The notes under the pieces were generated by a model. It saw only the letters and a list, made by a program, of their open reading frames with translations, had not been told where the DNA came from and searched no databases. The position numbers and the translations under genes are program-made. Positions 15,989 to 23,684 of a stretch of DNA of 64,000 bases are shown in pieces. The stretch comes from Burkholderia stagnalis (GTDB lineage: Bacteria; Pseudomonadota; Gammaproteobacteria; Burkholderiales; Burkholderiaceae), in assembly GCF_902830275.1 (NCBI RefSeq), contig NZ_CADESW010000015.1, positions 62,001 to 126,000 of the forward strand, written 5' to 3'. Numbering within the stretch: position 1 is the stretch's first letter; each line of letters starts with the position of its first letter.

Positions 15989-16804
15989 ATGACCGTCACC
16001 CCGTTTCCGTTCGTCACCCAGCTCAACGGCATGGCCGCCACGCAGGACGCGCTCGCCCCGCTCGCGTTCGCGGGCCACGCGCACTTCACCGCGATGCAGG
16101 TGCGCGACGGCCGCATACGCGGCCTCGACCTGCATCTCGCCAGGCTGCGCGATGCATCACATGCATTGTTCGGGCAGGCACTGCCGGACGAGCGGATGCG
16201 CGCGTTCCTGCGCGCCGCGCTCGCGCATGCACCGTCGGCGCTTTCGCTGACCGCGACCGTTCACGCGACGACCGGCGAATTCGCCGCCGCGCGCGACGAC
16301 GAGGCACTCGACGTGCTGGTCCGCACCGCGCCGCCGTCGTCGGGCCCCGCCGGCCCGCTCGATCTCGCGCTGTTCGACTACGAGCGCGTGCTGCCGGGCA
16401 TCAAGCACGTCGGCGAAGTCGCCAAGACGCACTTCCTGCGCCGCGCGGTCGCACAAGGTTTCGACGACGCGGCATTCGTCGATCGTCACGGGCGCATCAG
16501 CGAAGGCTCGATCTGGAACCTCGCATTCCGGGACGGCGACACGGTGGTCTGGCCAGCGGCCGACCGGCTCGACGGCGTCACGATGCAGATCGTGCGCCGG
16601 CAGCTGGCACGGCTCGGCGTGGCGCAACACGATCGCGCGCTGACGCCTGCCGATGTTCCCGCGATGACGGGCGCCGTCGTCATGAACTCGTGGACGCCGG
16701 GCATCGCGGTGCGCCGGTTCGGCGCGGCAACGCTGCCCGACGCGGCGTCGTTCGTCGCGCTGCTGCATCGTGCGTATGAAGCGGAGCCGCTCGTCGCGCC
16801 TTGA
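15989..16804 (+). CDS. Class IV aminotransferase-fold PLP enzyme (ADC lyase/branched-chain aminotransferase-like)
   Basis: A 271-residue fold-type IV PLP enzyme. By alignment of motifs the PLP lysine is K139 in LPGIKHVGEVAKTHF, and the conserved glutamate is E172 in ISEGSIWNLAF, as in aminodeoxychorismate lyase and D-amino-acid or branched-chain aminotransferases. The specific reaction is uncertain. ATG 15989 follows CCCGGAGATCC; the longer frame to 15872 begins inside the divergent promoter region. No folate-synthesis neighbours are present, so PabC identity is not supported by context. Confidence 0.8.
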   Translation: MTVTPFPFVTQLNGMAATQDALAPLAFAGHAHFTAMQVRDGRIRGLDLHLARLRDASHALFGQALPDERMRAFLRAALAHAPSALSLTATVHATTGEFAAARDDEALDVLVRTAPPSSGPAGPLDLALFDYERVLPGIKHVGEVAKTHFLRRAVAQGFDDAAFVDRHGRISEGSIWNLAFRDGDTVVWPAADRLDGVTMQIVRRQLARLGVAQHDRALTPADVPAMTGAVVMNSWTPGIAVRRFGAATLPDAASFVALLHRAYEAEPLVAP

Positions 16805-16896
16805 CGCTTCGCGCCGTCGACCGTCGACACCCTCATGCAGTCGCGCGATCACCTCGATCCCGAACCGCAAACCGCCTGAGCGCATCACGCACGCAC

Positions 16897-16925
16897 AAAA
16901 AAACCCGCGCAAAATGCGCGGGTTT
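16897..16925 (-). terminator. Intrinsic terminator of the allantoin operon
   Basis: AAACCCGCGC (16901-16910) and GCGCGGGTTT (16916-16925) with a five-base loop. On the minus strand the stem is followed by a seven-T run (A 16897-16903). It lies just after the allA stop. Confidence 0.88.
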
Positions 16926-16958
16926 CGCCAGGCCGATGCCGTGACGTCGGCAGAAAGC

Positions 16959-17471
16959 TCAGGCCGCCGGCGCGAGCAGCGCCGCCTCGGTCAGCCACAG
17001 CGATTGCGGCAGATCCTGTTCGTTGAGGTTCAGCCCGTCCCCGCCACGATCGACGACGATGAAATCGCTGACGTCGCCGAGCGCGATCAGCGGGTGATGC
17101 CACACACCCTTCGCATAGTTGACACCCTGCCAGCCGCTCGTCACGAACGCGCGGATCTTCGCCGGATCGAGCTCGCCCGCGGGCGCGACCACGACGAGAT
17201 ACGGCTTGTCGTTCAGCGGCACGAACGCCTGGCTGCCGAGCGGATGCCGCTCGAGCATCTTCACCTCGAACGGCAGCGTGCGCGGCTGGCCGCGGAACAG
17301 GTTGACGAGCGTGCGGCCGCCTTGCTCTTCGACGTCGACCTTGGCGAGATCGTGAAAGCGGATCGTCGTGCCGAGGTTGATCGGAATCTGCTTCGCGCCG
17401 TCCGTCTCGATCACGTCGCCGAACGGCGCGAATGCTTCCCGGGTCAGCGCTTCGATGACGAGCGTGTTCAT
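16959..17471 (-). CDS. allA: Ureidoglycolate lyase
   Basis: A 170-residue cupin-fold enzyme that splits ureidoglycolate into glyoxylate and urea, the last step of this pathway. Sequence starts MNTLVIEALTREAFAPFGDVIE, contains GWQGVNYAKGVWHHPL with the conserved histidine pair, and ends after FIVVDRGGDGLNLNEQDL, matching AllA throughout. Its ATG overlaps the alc stop in an ATGA, so the two are translationally coupled. It is the last gene before an intrinsic terminator. Confidence 0.93.
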   Translation of the reverse strand: MNTLVIEALTREAFAPFGDVIETDGAKQIPINLGTTIRFHDLAKVDVEEQGGRTLVNLFRGQPRTLPFEVKMLERHPLGSQAFVPLNDKPYLVVVAPAGELDPAKIRAFVTSGWQGVNYAKGVWHHPLIALGDVSDFIVVDRGGDGLNLNEQDLPQSLWLTEAALLAPAA

Positions 17472-18481
17472 TTGTCGAGCGTCCCGATGAGACGCAGGCG
17501 CGACACGCCGCCGTCCGGAATGATGTTCAGGCGCACGTGCGTGACGGGGCCGAGCGAGGCGAGCTCGCGCTCGAAGTAGTGCTGCTTGTCCATCTGCAGC
17601 TTCTGCTCGCCGAGCAGCGCCGGCCAGAACATCGACTGCGTGATCAGCGAACTGTCGGTGCCGCCCGTCACGTACGCGGCCTGGATCGAGCAGCGGTCCG
17701 GATAGTTGCCCTTGAAGAACGCGGTGTCGACTTCGATCTTGCGGATCACGCCCGGCTGCGCCAGCGCGATGATCGCCCAGTCGTTGCCCGGCTCGCGGCG
17801 GCGGCGGGTTTCCCAGCCGTCGCCCATGTTCACGCCGCGCCCCGGCAGCAGCAGGTTCGACGCGACGCCGAAGTGCTGGTTGTTCGCGGCGACCACGTAG
17901 CCGCCGTTTTCCATCGCGGCGAGATCGAACAGCTCGCTCGCGCTCGCGCCCGCCCAGTCGAGCTGCGGCTGGCCGTACACGCGCAGGCGCGCGATGCCGC
18001 CGTCCGGGTAGATGTTCACGCGCAGGTGCGTGAACGCGCGCGCATCGCTCGCCTCGACGTAGTGGTGGCTGTTGCCCTGCAGCGTCGTCGACGGCACGAT
18101 CTCGACCCACTCGGTCGCATGCGTGGGCGCGCCGTCGGCCACGAACGCGGCCTCGACCGACGCGGCCGGCGGGAAGTTGCCGGTGAAGTGGCTCGTATCG
18201 ATGTCGAAGCCCTTGATCACGCCCGGGCGCGCGAGCTTGACGATGCACCAGTCGTAGCCGGTCGTGCGCTTGCGGCGCGTTTCCCAGCCGTCCATCCACT
18301 TGCCGTGGTCGTCGTACTTGCCGGGGATGAAGACGGCCGGCTCGGGGTTCAGCATGCGCTCCTTCGGCGCGAAGAAATCGTCGCTGGCCTCGAGCGCCTG
18401 CGCACCGAGACGCGGATCGGCGAGGTTCACGTAGCGCCGCGTGAAATCAGGTGCGTTGGGGTCGAGAAGCGGGATGGCCAT
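17468..18481 (-). CDS. alc: Allantoicase
   Basis: A 337-residue enzyme hydrolysing allantoate to ureidoglycolate and urea. It is built of two homologous halves: GWETRRKRTTGYDWCIVKLA near residue 65 and GWETRRRREPGNDWAIIALA near residue 230, each followed by a (D)T..F.GN(F/Y)P motif, as in known allantoicases. It begins 73 bp after the uraD stop on the same strand and overlaps allA by four bases. Neighbours PuuE, UraD and AllA give the complete allantoin branch. Confidence 0.95.
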   Translation of the reverse strand: MAIPLLDPNAPDFTRRYVNLADPRLGAQALEASDDFFAPKERMLNPEPAVFIPGKYDDHGKWMDGWETRRKRTTGYDWCIVKLARPGVIKGFDIDTSHFTGNFPPAASVEAAFVADGAPTHATEWVEIVPSTTLQGNSHHYVEASDARAFTHLRVNIYPDGGIARLRVYGQPQLDWAGASASELFDLAAMENGGYVVAANNQHFGVASNLLLPGRGVNMGDGWETRRRREPGNDWAIIALAQPGVIRKIEVDTAFFKGNYPDRCSIQAAYVTGGTDSSLITQSMFWPALLGEQKLQMDKQHYFERELASLGPVTHVRLNIIPDGGVSRLRLIGTLDK

Positions 18482-18553
18482 GGTGTGTTCCTTGTCTGTG
18501 TTGCTTGTGTATTGCGTGGTCGCCGCCGCGACGCGGCAGGCGACGCAGCGGGT

Positions 18554-19075
18554 TCAGGCGTCGATCAGGTCGTCGAGCCGGAAACGCGCGATCCGGTAGA
18601 TCTGGTCGAGGCTCGCGCGTAGCTCCTCGGTGCGCGTGTGGTTCACGCGCGACTCGAAGTTCGCGATGATGCCGTGCCGGTCGTAGCCGCGCACCGCGAG
18701 GATGAACGGGAACCCGAACTTCTCGCGATAGGTGCGGTTCAGCGTCTGCAGCCTGTCGAACTCTTCCTGCGTGCACTGCGCGAGGCCCGCGCCGCTCTGC
18801 TCGCGCGTCGATTCCTCCGTCAGTTCGCCGCGCACCGCGGCCTTGCCCGCGAGCTCCGGGTGCGCGTTGATCAGCGCGAGCTGGCGCACTTCGCCGGCCG
18901 TCTCCACGGCGCCCGACATCGTCTGGTGCAGCGCGTCGATGCTCGCGTACGGCCGTGCGCCCGCGGCCGCCTCGGCAACCCACGGCGAGTGTTCGAAGAT
19001 CCCGGACAGCGCCGCGACGAATGCGCCCGGCGCCATCGTGTTCAGTTGCTCCAACGTGTAACGCATCGCCTTCAT
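18554..19075 (-). CDS. uraD: 2-oxo-4-hydroxy-4-carboxy-5-ureidoimidazoline decarboxylase
   Basis: A 173-residue, all-helical OHCU decarboxylase giving S-allantoin. Family motifs include FVAALSGIFEHSPWVAE, the catalytic histidine in SIDALHQTM, INAHPELAGK and FGFPFILAVRG. ATG 19075 (MKAMRYTLEQ) follows AAGGGAAAGC and overlaps the puuE stop in ATGA, indicating coupled translation; ATG 19066 is an alternative. The product of HIU hydrolase is its substrate, so it links uraH and puuD to the allantoin genes. Confidence 0.94.
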   Translation of the reverse strand: MKAMRYTLEQLNTMAPGAFVAALSGIFEHSPWVAEAAAGARPYASIDALHQTMSGAVETAGEVRQLALINAHPELAGKAAVRGELTEESTREQSGAGLAQCTQEEFDRLQTLNRTYREKFGFPFILAVRGYDRHGIIANFESRVNHTRTEELRASLDQIYRIARFRLDDLIDA

Positions 19076-20025
19076 GCTTTCCCTTGGTTCCGAAGATTGG
19101 GCTGATACGGATGATGTTCGCGCCAGTGACGCGCGATATCGACACGCCGCGTCACCCATACGCGATCGTGCTGCTCGATGTGGTCGAGGAACTTCTGCAG
19201 CGCGCGGAACCGGCCCGGCCGGCCGAGCAGCCGGCAGTGCATGCCGATCGACAGCATCTTCGGCGCTTCGTCGCCCTCCTCGTACAGCACGTCGAACGCG
19301 TCGCGCAGGTAGTGGAAGAAGTGATCCGCGGTGTTGAAGCCCTGCGGCGTCGCGAAGCGCATGTCGTTGGTGTCGAGCGTGTACGGCACGATCAGCTGCG
19401 GCGTCGTGCCGCCGCCCGACACTTCGACGTCCATCCAGAACGGCAGGTCGTCGCCGTAGTTGTCGGAGTCGTACAGGAAGCCGCCGTATTCGGCGACGAG
19501 CCGGTGCGTGTTCGGGCTGTCGCGCCCGGTGTACCAGCCGAGCGGCCGCTCGCCCGTCACGCGCTCGATCGCTTCCATGCCGAGCCGCATGTGCTCGGCC
19601 TCGAGCTCCGGCGTCATGGCCTGGTAGTGGATCCAGCGCCAGCCGTGGCACGCGATTTCATGGCCCAGCTCGACGAACGCGCGCGCGAGCTCCGGATGCC
19701 GCTCGATCGCCATGCCGACGCCGAACACGGTGAGCGGCAGCCCGCGCTTCTCGAACTCGCGCAGGATGCGCCACACGCCGGCCCGCGACCCGTATTCGTA
19801 GATCGACTCCATGCTCATGTGGCGATCCGGATACGCGGCCGCGCCGACGATTTCCGACAGGAACTGCTCGGAACCGGGGTCGCCGTGCAGCACGCAGTTC
19901 TCGCCGCCCTCTTCGTAGTTCAGCACGAACTGCACAGCGACGCGCGCCCGCCCGGGCCAGTTCGCCTGCACCGGATGGCGGCCGTAGCCGATCAGATCGC
20001 GTGGATAGTTGGAATCGAGTGACAT
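19072..20025 (-). CDS. puuE: Allantoinase PuuE (polysaccharide-deacetylase fold)
   Basis: A 317-residue metal-independent type allantoinase related to polysaccharide deacetylases, opening S-allantoin to allantoate. It begins MSLDSNYPRDLIGYGRHPVQANWPGRARVAVQFVLNYEEGGE and includes HEIACHGWRWIHY, GWYTGRDSPNTHRL and LPFWMDV. ATG 20025 was preferred because family sequence begins there, although its ribosome site is weak; the frame runs to 20100. It is the first gene of the four-gene leftward operon puuE-uraD-alc-allA, with a 171-bp spacer from the racemase gene upstream. Confidence 0.95.
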   Translation of the reverse strand: MSLDSNYPRDLIGYGRHPVQANWPGRARVAVQFVLNYEEGGENCVLHGDPGSEQFLSEIVGAAAYPDRHMSMESIYEYGSRAGVWRILREFEKRGLPLTVFGVGMAIERHPELARAFVELGHEIACHGWRWIHYQAMTPELEAEHMRLGMEAIERVTGERPLGWYTGRDSPNTHRLVAEYGGFLYDSDNYGDDLPFWMDVEVSGGGTTPQLIVPYTLDTNDMRFATPQGFNTADHFFHYLRDAFDVLYEEGDEAPKMLSIGMHCRLLGRPGRFRALQKFLDHIEQHDRVWVTRRVDIARHWREHHPYQPNLRNQGKA

Positions 20026-20196
20026 GGTTCGATGTGCGACGAATACCTGCTGAATTATTGGGTATCGATCGGCCCCGGCGAGGGGCCGCCGCGCTCGCAC
20101 CGGCCTTGCGGCGCCCCCGCCGGAGCCGATGCGATTGACGGCCCAGTGTAGCGAAAACGCCCATACGCGCCCATACAGCGGCGCAGATAGTGCGTG

Positions 20197-21024
20197 TCAG
20201 ACGGTGTGTATGTGCGGGTGCGGCAAGCCGGCCGCGGCGGCCTGCGGCGCGTCTGCGCCCGGCCGGCCGTGCGCCGGGCCCGGTGCGGCCGCGTCGGGGC
20301 TGAAACGCGCGAATTCGCCGTCGTAGCGCTTCGGCAGCGGCCGCGCATAGTCGCCGCGCTTCGCGGTCGCGAGCCGCAGCGTGACGAGCGCTTCCGCCCA
20401 TTTGACCGCCGCGGTCACGCCCTCGACCACCGGCGCGCCGATCTCCCGCTCGATCTCGTGCGCGAATTCGGCCATCCCTGCACAGCCGAGCACGATCGCG
20501 TCGGCGCCGTCCTCGTCGAGCGCGCGCCGGCATTCGTCGACGATGATCCGGCGCGCGGCCGAGCCCGGGCGGTCGAGCTCGAGCACCGCGACGTCGGTCG
20601 CGCGCACGTTGCGGCAGAATCGCTTCATCCCGTAGCGCTCGGCGAGGTGCCACGCCATCCCGCAGGTGCGCGCGAGCGTCGTGACGACCGAGAAGCCGGG
20701 CGCGAGCACGCTCGCCGCATGCATCGCCGCCTCGGCGATGCCGATCACGGGCCCGCGCGCGAGCTCGCGCGCGGCATACAGCCCCGGATCGCCGAAGCAC
20801 GCGATCACGTACGCATCGAAACCGTCGCGCTCGCCCTGCGCGATCTCGGCGAGCAGCCCGGGCGTCGCGAGCGCCTCGTCGTAATGGCCCTCGATCGACG
20901 GCGGCCCCATCGGCGGGCTGACCGCCACCACCGTGGTGCCGCCGGCCGCGACCTCGCGCGCGCAGCGGCCCATCGCGTCGGTCATCCGCTGCGTCGTGTT
21001 CGGATTGATCAGCTTGATCTTCAT
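20197..21024 (-). CDS. Asp/Glu/hydantoin racemase family protein (probable allantoin racemase)
   Basis: A 275-residue cofactor-independent racemase. The two catalytic cysteines are in AYVIACFGDPG and AIVLGCAGMAEF; the N-terminus MKIKLINPNTT is the family start. In this context interconversion of allantoin enantiomers for the stereospecific allantoinase is likely. It follows the NCS1 permease gene with only ten bases between stop and ATG and has a strong ribosome site (GAGGAG). The last 35 residues are an Ala/Pro/Gly-rich tail ending HPHIHTV, longer than the usual family end. Confidence 0.82.
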   Translation of the reverse strand: MKIKLINPNTTQRMTDAMGRCAREVAAGGTTVVAVSPPMGPPSIEGHYDEALATPGLLAEIAQGERDGFDAYVIACFGDPGLYAARELARGPVIGIAEAAMHAASVLAPGFSVVTTLARTCGMAWHLAERYGMKRFCRNVRATDVAVLELDRPGSAARRIIVDECRRALDEDGADAIVLGCAGMAEFAHEIEREIGAPVVEGVTAAVKWAEALVTLRLATAKRGDYARPLPKRYDGEFARFSPDAAAPGPAHGRPGADAPQAAAAGLPHPHIHTV

Positions 21025-21034
21025 CGCGCGCTCC

Positions 21035-22519
21035 TCAGGCCTTCGGTTGCGCGAGCAGCCGGTAGAACACGAAGCCGAGCGCCGCGCCGATGAACCACGA
21101 GAAGTTCGCGACGCCCTGCCAGCCCGGCATCATCACGCAGACGATCGCGATCACCGCGGCCGGCAGCAGCGCGGCGAGCGCGCGGCGGTTCACGCCGCCC
21201 GTGTACCAGTACGCGCCGCGCTCGGACATCGTGTACAGGTCGTCGCGCACGAGCCTGCCGCGCTTGACGAGATAGAAGTCGGCGATCAGCACGCCGTAAA
21301 GCGGGCCGATGAACGCGCCGAGCACGTCGAGCGTGTAATGGATCACGGCCGGGTTGTTGAACAGGTTCCACGGCGTGATGAAGATCGACGCGACCGCCGC
21401 GAGCATCCCGCCCGCGCGCCAGCTGATGAGCCGCGGCGCGACGTTCGAGAAGTCGAACGCGGGCGACACGAAGTTCGCGACGATGTTGATGCCGATCGTC
21501 GCGATCGTGAAGGTCAGCGCACCGAGGATCACCGCGGTCGGATGGTCGATGCGGCCGACCGTCTCGACCGGGTCGGTGATCAGCTCGCCGAACACCGGCA
21601 GCGTCGCGGCGGTCGTGATCACCGTGACGAGCGAGAACGCGAGAAAGTTGACCGGCAGGCCCCAGAAGTTGCCGCGCTTCACGTCGCCGAAGCTGCGGCA
21701 ATAGCGCGAGAAGTCGCCGAAGTTCAGCATCGGCCCCGAGAAGTACGACACGACGAGCGAGATGGCCGTGATCATCACCGGGATCACTTCGGCGCCGTGA
21801 TACTTGACGCCGCCGAGGTTGATACCGATGTTGCGCCAGCCCGCGCGCCACACCATGTAGCCCGCGAGGATGAACATCACGACATAGACGGCCGGGCCCG
21901 CGAAGTCGATGAATTTCTTGATCGTCTCCATCCCGTTCCAGAACACGAACGCCTGCAGCACCCACAGCAGCATGAAGCCCGCCCAGCCGACGGCCGACAG
22001 GCCGAGCAAGCCGTAGCGGTGCACGTCCGCGTACGGCAGCCATTGCGGGAAGAACTTCAGCACGACGATCACCAGCGCGCTCGACGCGAGATAGGTCTGG
22101 ATGCCGTACCACGCAATCGCGATCAGCCCGCGGATCACGGCCGGCACGTTCGCGCCGAGCACGCCGAAGGTCGCGCGGCACGCGACCGGATACGGCACGC
22201 CGATCTGCTGGCTCGGCCGCGCGATCAGGTTGCACAGCGCGTTGACGAGGCCGATGCCGACGATCAGCGCGATCAGCACCTGCCAGCTCGTCAGCCCGAG
22301 CGCGAACAGGCTGCCCGCGAACACGTAGCCGCCGACGCTGTGCACGTCCGACATCCAGAACGCGAAGATGTTGTACGCGCCCCAGGTCTGATTCTTCAGG
22401 GGTGCCAAATCTTCGTTGTACAGACGCTCGCTGAACCCGCCCGGCAACGGCGGATCACTGCCCTCGCCGCCGCTTTCCGCCGGATATGCGCTGTCGTGCG
22501 CGACACTAAACTGAGCCAT
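21035..22519 (-). CDS. NCS1 family nucleobase/allantoin permease
   Basis: A 494-residue transporter with about twelve membrane helices. The NCS1 signature region LYNEDLAPLKNQTWGAYNIFAFWMSDVHSVGG lies at about 30-65, followed by PYPVACRATFGVLGANVPAVIRG. NCS1 carriers import purines, allantoin or hydantoins with a cation. ATG 22519 follows CAAGGAGAAGTC; the frame to 22627 lacks a ribosome site. Its place between the FCD regulator and racemase suggests uptake of allantoin or urate; the substrate is not determined by sequence. Confidence 0.92.
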   Translation of the reverse strand: MAQFSVAHDSAYPAESGGEGSDPPLPGGFSERLYNEDLAPLKNQTWGAYNIFAFWMSDVHSVGGYVFAGSLFALGLTSWQVLIALIVGIGLVNALCNLIARPSQQIGVPYPVACRATFGVLGANVPAVIRGLIAIAWYGIQTYLASSALVIVVLKFFPQWLPYADVHRYGLLGLSAVGWAGFMLLWVLQAFVFWNGMETIKKFIDFAGPAVYVVMFILAGYMVWRAGWRNIGINLGGVKYHGAEVIPVMITAISLVVSYFSGPMLNFGDFSRYCRSFGDVKRGNFWGLPVNFLAFSLVTVITTAATLPVFGELITDPVETVGRIDHPTAVILGALTFTIATIGINIVANFVSPAFDFSNVAPRLISWRAGGMLAAVASIFITPWNLFNNPAVIHYTLDVLGAFIGPLYGVLIADFYLVKRGRLVRDDLYTMSERGAYWYTGGVNRRALAALLPAAVIAIVCVMMPGWQGVANFSWFIGAALGFVFYRLLAQPKA

Positions 22520-22599
22520 GACTTCTCCTTGACCGCGGCCGGGCGGCCGCTCCATCGTCATCGAAATCGCCCCGGGGTCGTCGTCCGGGGTCGGACCTG

Positions 22600-22623
22600 C
22601 GGCCGCGGCGTGGGCCGCGGCCG
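22600..22623. repeat. GC-rich hairpin between regulator and permease genes
   Basis: CGGCCGCGGC (22600-22609) and GCCGCGGCCG (22614-22623) form a perfect 10-bp stem with a four-base loop. It follows the FCD regulator stop on the minus strand without a T run, so it may partly separate the two genes. Confidence 0.45.
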
Positions 22624-22669
22624 GCATTGCTTCAGCTCAGGTGGCGCGCAAGCAGGGTTCCGTCGCCGC

Positions 22670-23377
22670 TTACGCGGCGCCGCCGAACACTTCGCGCAAA
22701 TCGACCGCCCCGGTTGCGGGCCGGTCCAGCATTCTCAATTCGACGTGCTGCAGGTGGTGCGCCATCAGCTCGGCCGCGCGCTTCGCGTCCCCCGCTTCCA
22801 GCGCGACCAGGATCTCGCCGTGGTCGTCGAACGAACACGGGCTGCGCCCGTGCGACTCGTACAGCGCCGACATCAGCGTCGAGCGCGCGACGAGGCCGTC
22901 CAGACACGCACAGAGCGTCGCGTTGCCCATCAGCGCGGCAAGCGCCGTATGGAACTCGCCCGACAGGCGGATCCACGCGGGGAAATCGCGCCGCTCGAAC
23001 GCCTTGCGCTCCTTGTCGATCAGCGCCGCGACGCCCTTCAGGCGTTTCGCGCCCGGCCCCGTCGCCAGCCGCTCGACGACGGCCAGCTCGATGATCCGGC
23101 GCATCTCGAACACCTCGTGCACGTCCTGCAGCGTGGGGCTCGCGACGAACGCGCCGCGGTTCGGCTCGAGATCGACCAGCCGGTCGGTCGCGAGCAGCGC
23201 GAGCGCCTGCCGGATCGTCCCGCGCTTGACGCCGAATACTTCGCACAGCTGCGCCTCGGTCAGCTTCGCGCCGGGCGCGAGCCGATGCTCGAGGATCGCC
23301 GTCCGGATCCTTTCGGCGATCGCTTCGGGTCCGGGCGCGCCGGACGGGGCGGATTCGGGTTCGTTCATGATCTGCAT
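22670..23377 (-). CDS. GntR-family regulator with FCD domain
   Basis: A 235-residue regulator of the FadR subgroup. The N-terminal winged helix (about 17-82) includes KLTEAQLCEVFGVKRGTIRQALALLATDRLV, followed by the helical FCD effector domain (about 88-215) with metal-type histidines in EFHTAL, DDHGEIL and HHLQHVELRM. It heads a leftward group with the NCS1 permease and racemase. Two TTGTCAACAA-type sites upstream fit autoregulation. ATG 23377 is the furthest start with a distant GAGG; ATG 23368 is an alternative. The effector is probably a purine-derived ureide, by context. Confidence 0.88.
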   Translation of the reverse strand: MQIMNEPESAPSGAPGPEAIAERIRTAILEHRLAPGAKLTEAQLCEVFGVKRGTIRQALALLATDRLVDLEPNRGAFVASPTLQDVHEVFEMRRIIELAVVERLATGPGAKRLKGVAALIDKERKAFERRDFPAWIRLSGEFHTALAALMGNATLCACLDGLVARSTLMSALYESHGRSPCSFDDHGEILVALEAGDAKRAAELMAHHLQHVELRMLDRPATGAVDLREVFGGAA

Positions 23378-23410
23378 CGCGTGATGGTCCTCATCGTAGG
23401 ACGGACATAA

Positions 23411-23422
23411 AGATTGTCAACA
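23411..23422. promoter_or_regulatory. Operator-like site 1 for the FCD regulator
   Basis: ATTGT-CA-ACAAT is a short palindrome matching the FadR-type pattern TNGT(N)ACNA, 34 bp upstream of the regulator start. Confidence 0.5.
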
Positions 23423-23554
23423 ATTCATTTCGAGGATTCCGCACAATCGGTGCGCATCGCGGCGACCTGATCTGGTGCATCATGCGCGAAATCCATGCAC
23501 GGCAAGCATCCCCCTTCCGCCAGTGGCCAATCTCGAGGTATACCCTCCCGGCCA

Positions 23555-23568
23555 TTTTGTTGACAAAA
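23555..23568. promoter_or_regulatory. Operator-like site 2 for the FCD regulator
   Basis: TTTTGT-TG-ACAAAA has perfect six-base arms and contains, on the opposite strand, the same TTGTCAACAA core as site 1. It lies 144 bp further upstream, in the ldcA/regulator spacer. Confidence 0.5.
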
Positions 23569-23644
23569 ATGGTGCAGACCGAGACAGCGATCTTGTTGAG
23601 GTCGACGAAAATTCTCGACCGTTAGTTGCGCATTCACTTAAAGA

Positions 23645-23666
23645 AAAAGGCGGAAACCCGCCTTTT
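23645..23666 (-). terminator. Intrinsic terminator of ldcA
   Basis: AAAAGGCGG (23645-23653), loop AAAC, CCGCCTTTT (23658-23666). On the minus strand it is followed by a T-rich run, 18 bp after the ldcA stop. Confidence 0.85.
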
Positions 23667-23684
23667 CGATCGCGTGTACCGCCC

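Noticed and set aside
15989..16804. Assignment of the class IV PLP gene as pabC (aminodeoxychorismate lyase)
   Set aside because: The fold and lysine/glutamate positions fit, but no folate genes are nearby and class IV enzymes share these motifs.
20933..23410. An 825-codon plus-strand frame across permease and regulator genes
   Set aside because: Covers two well-supported minus-strand genes and their spacer; composition is that of an antisense frame.
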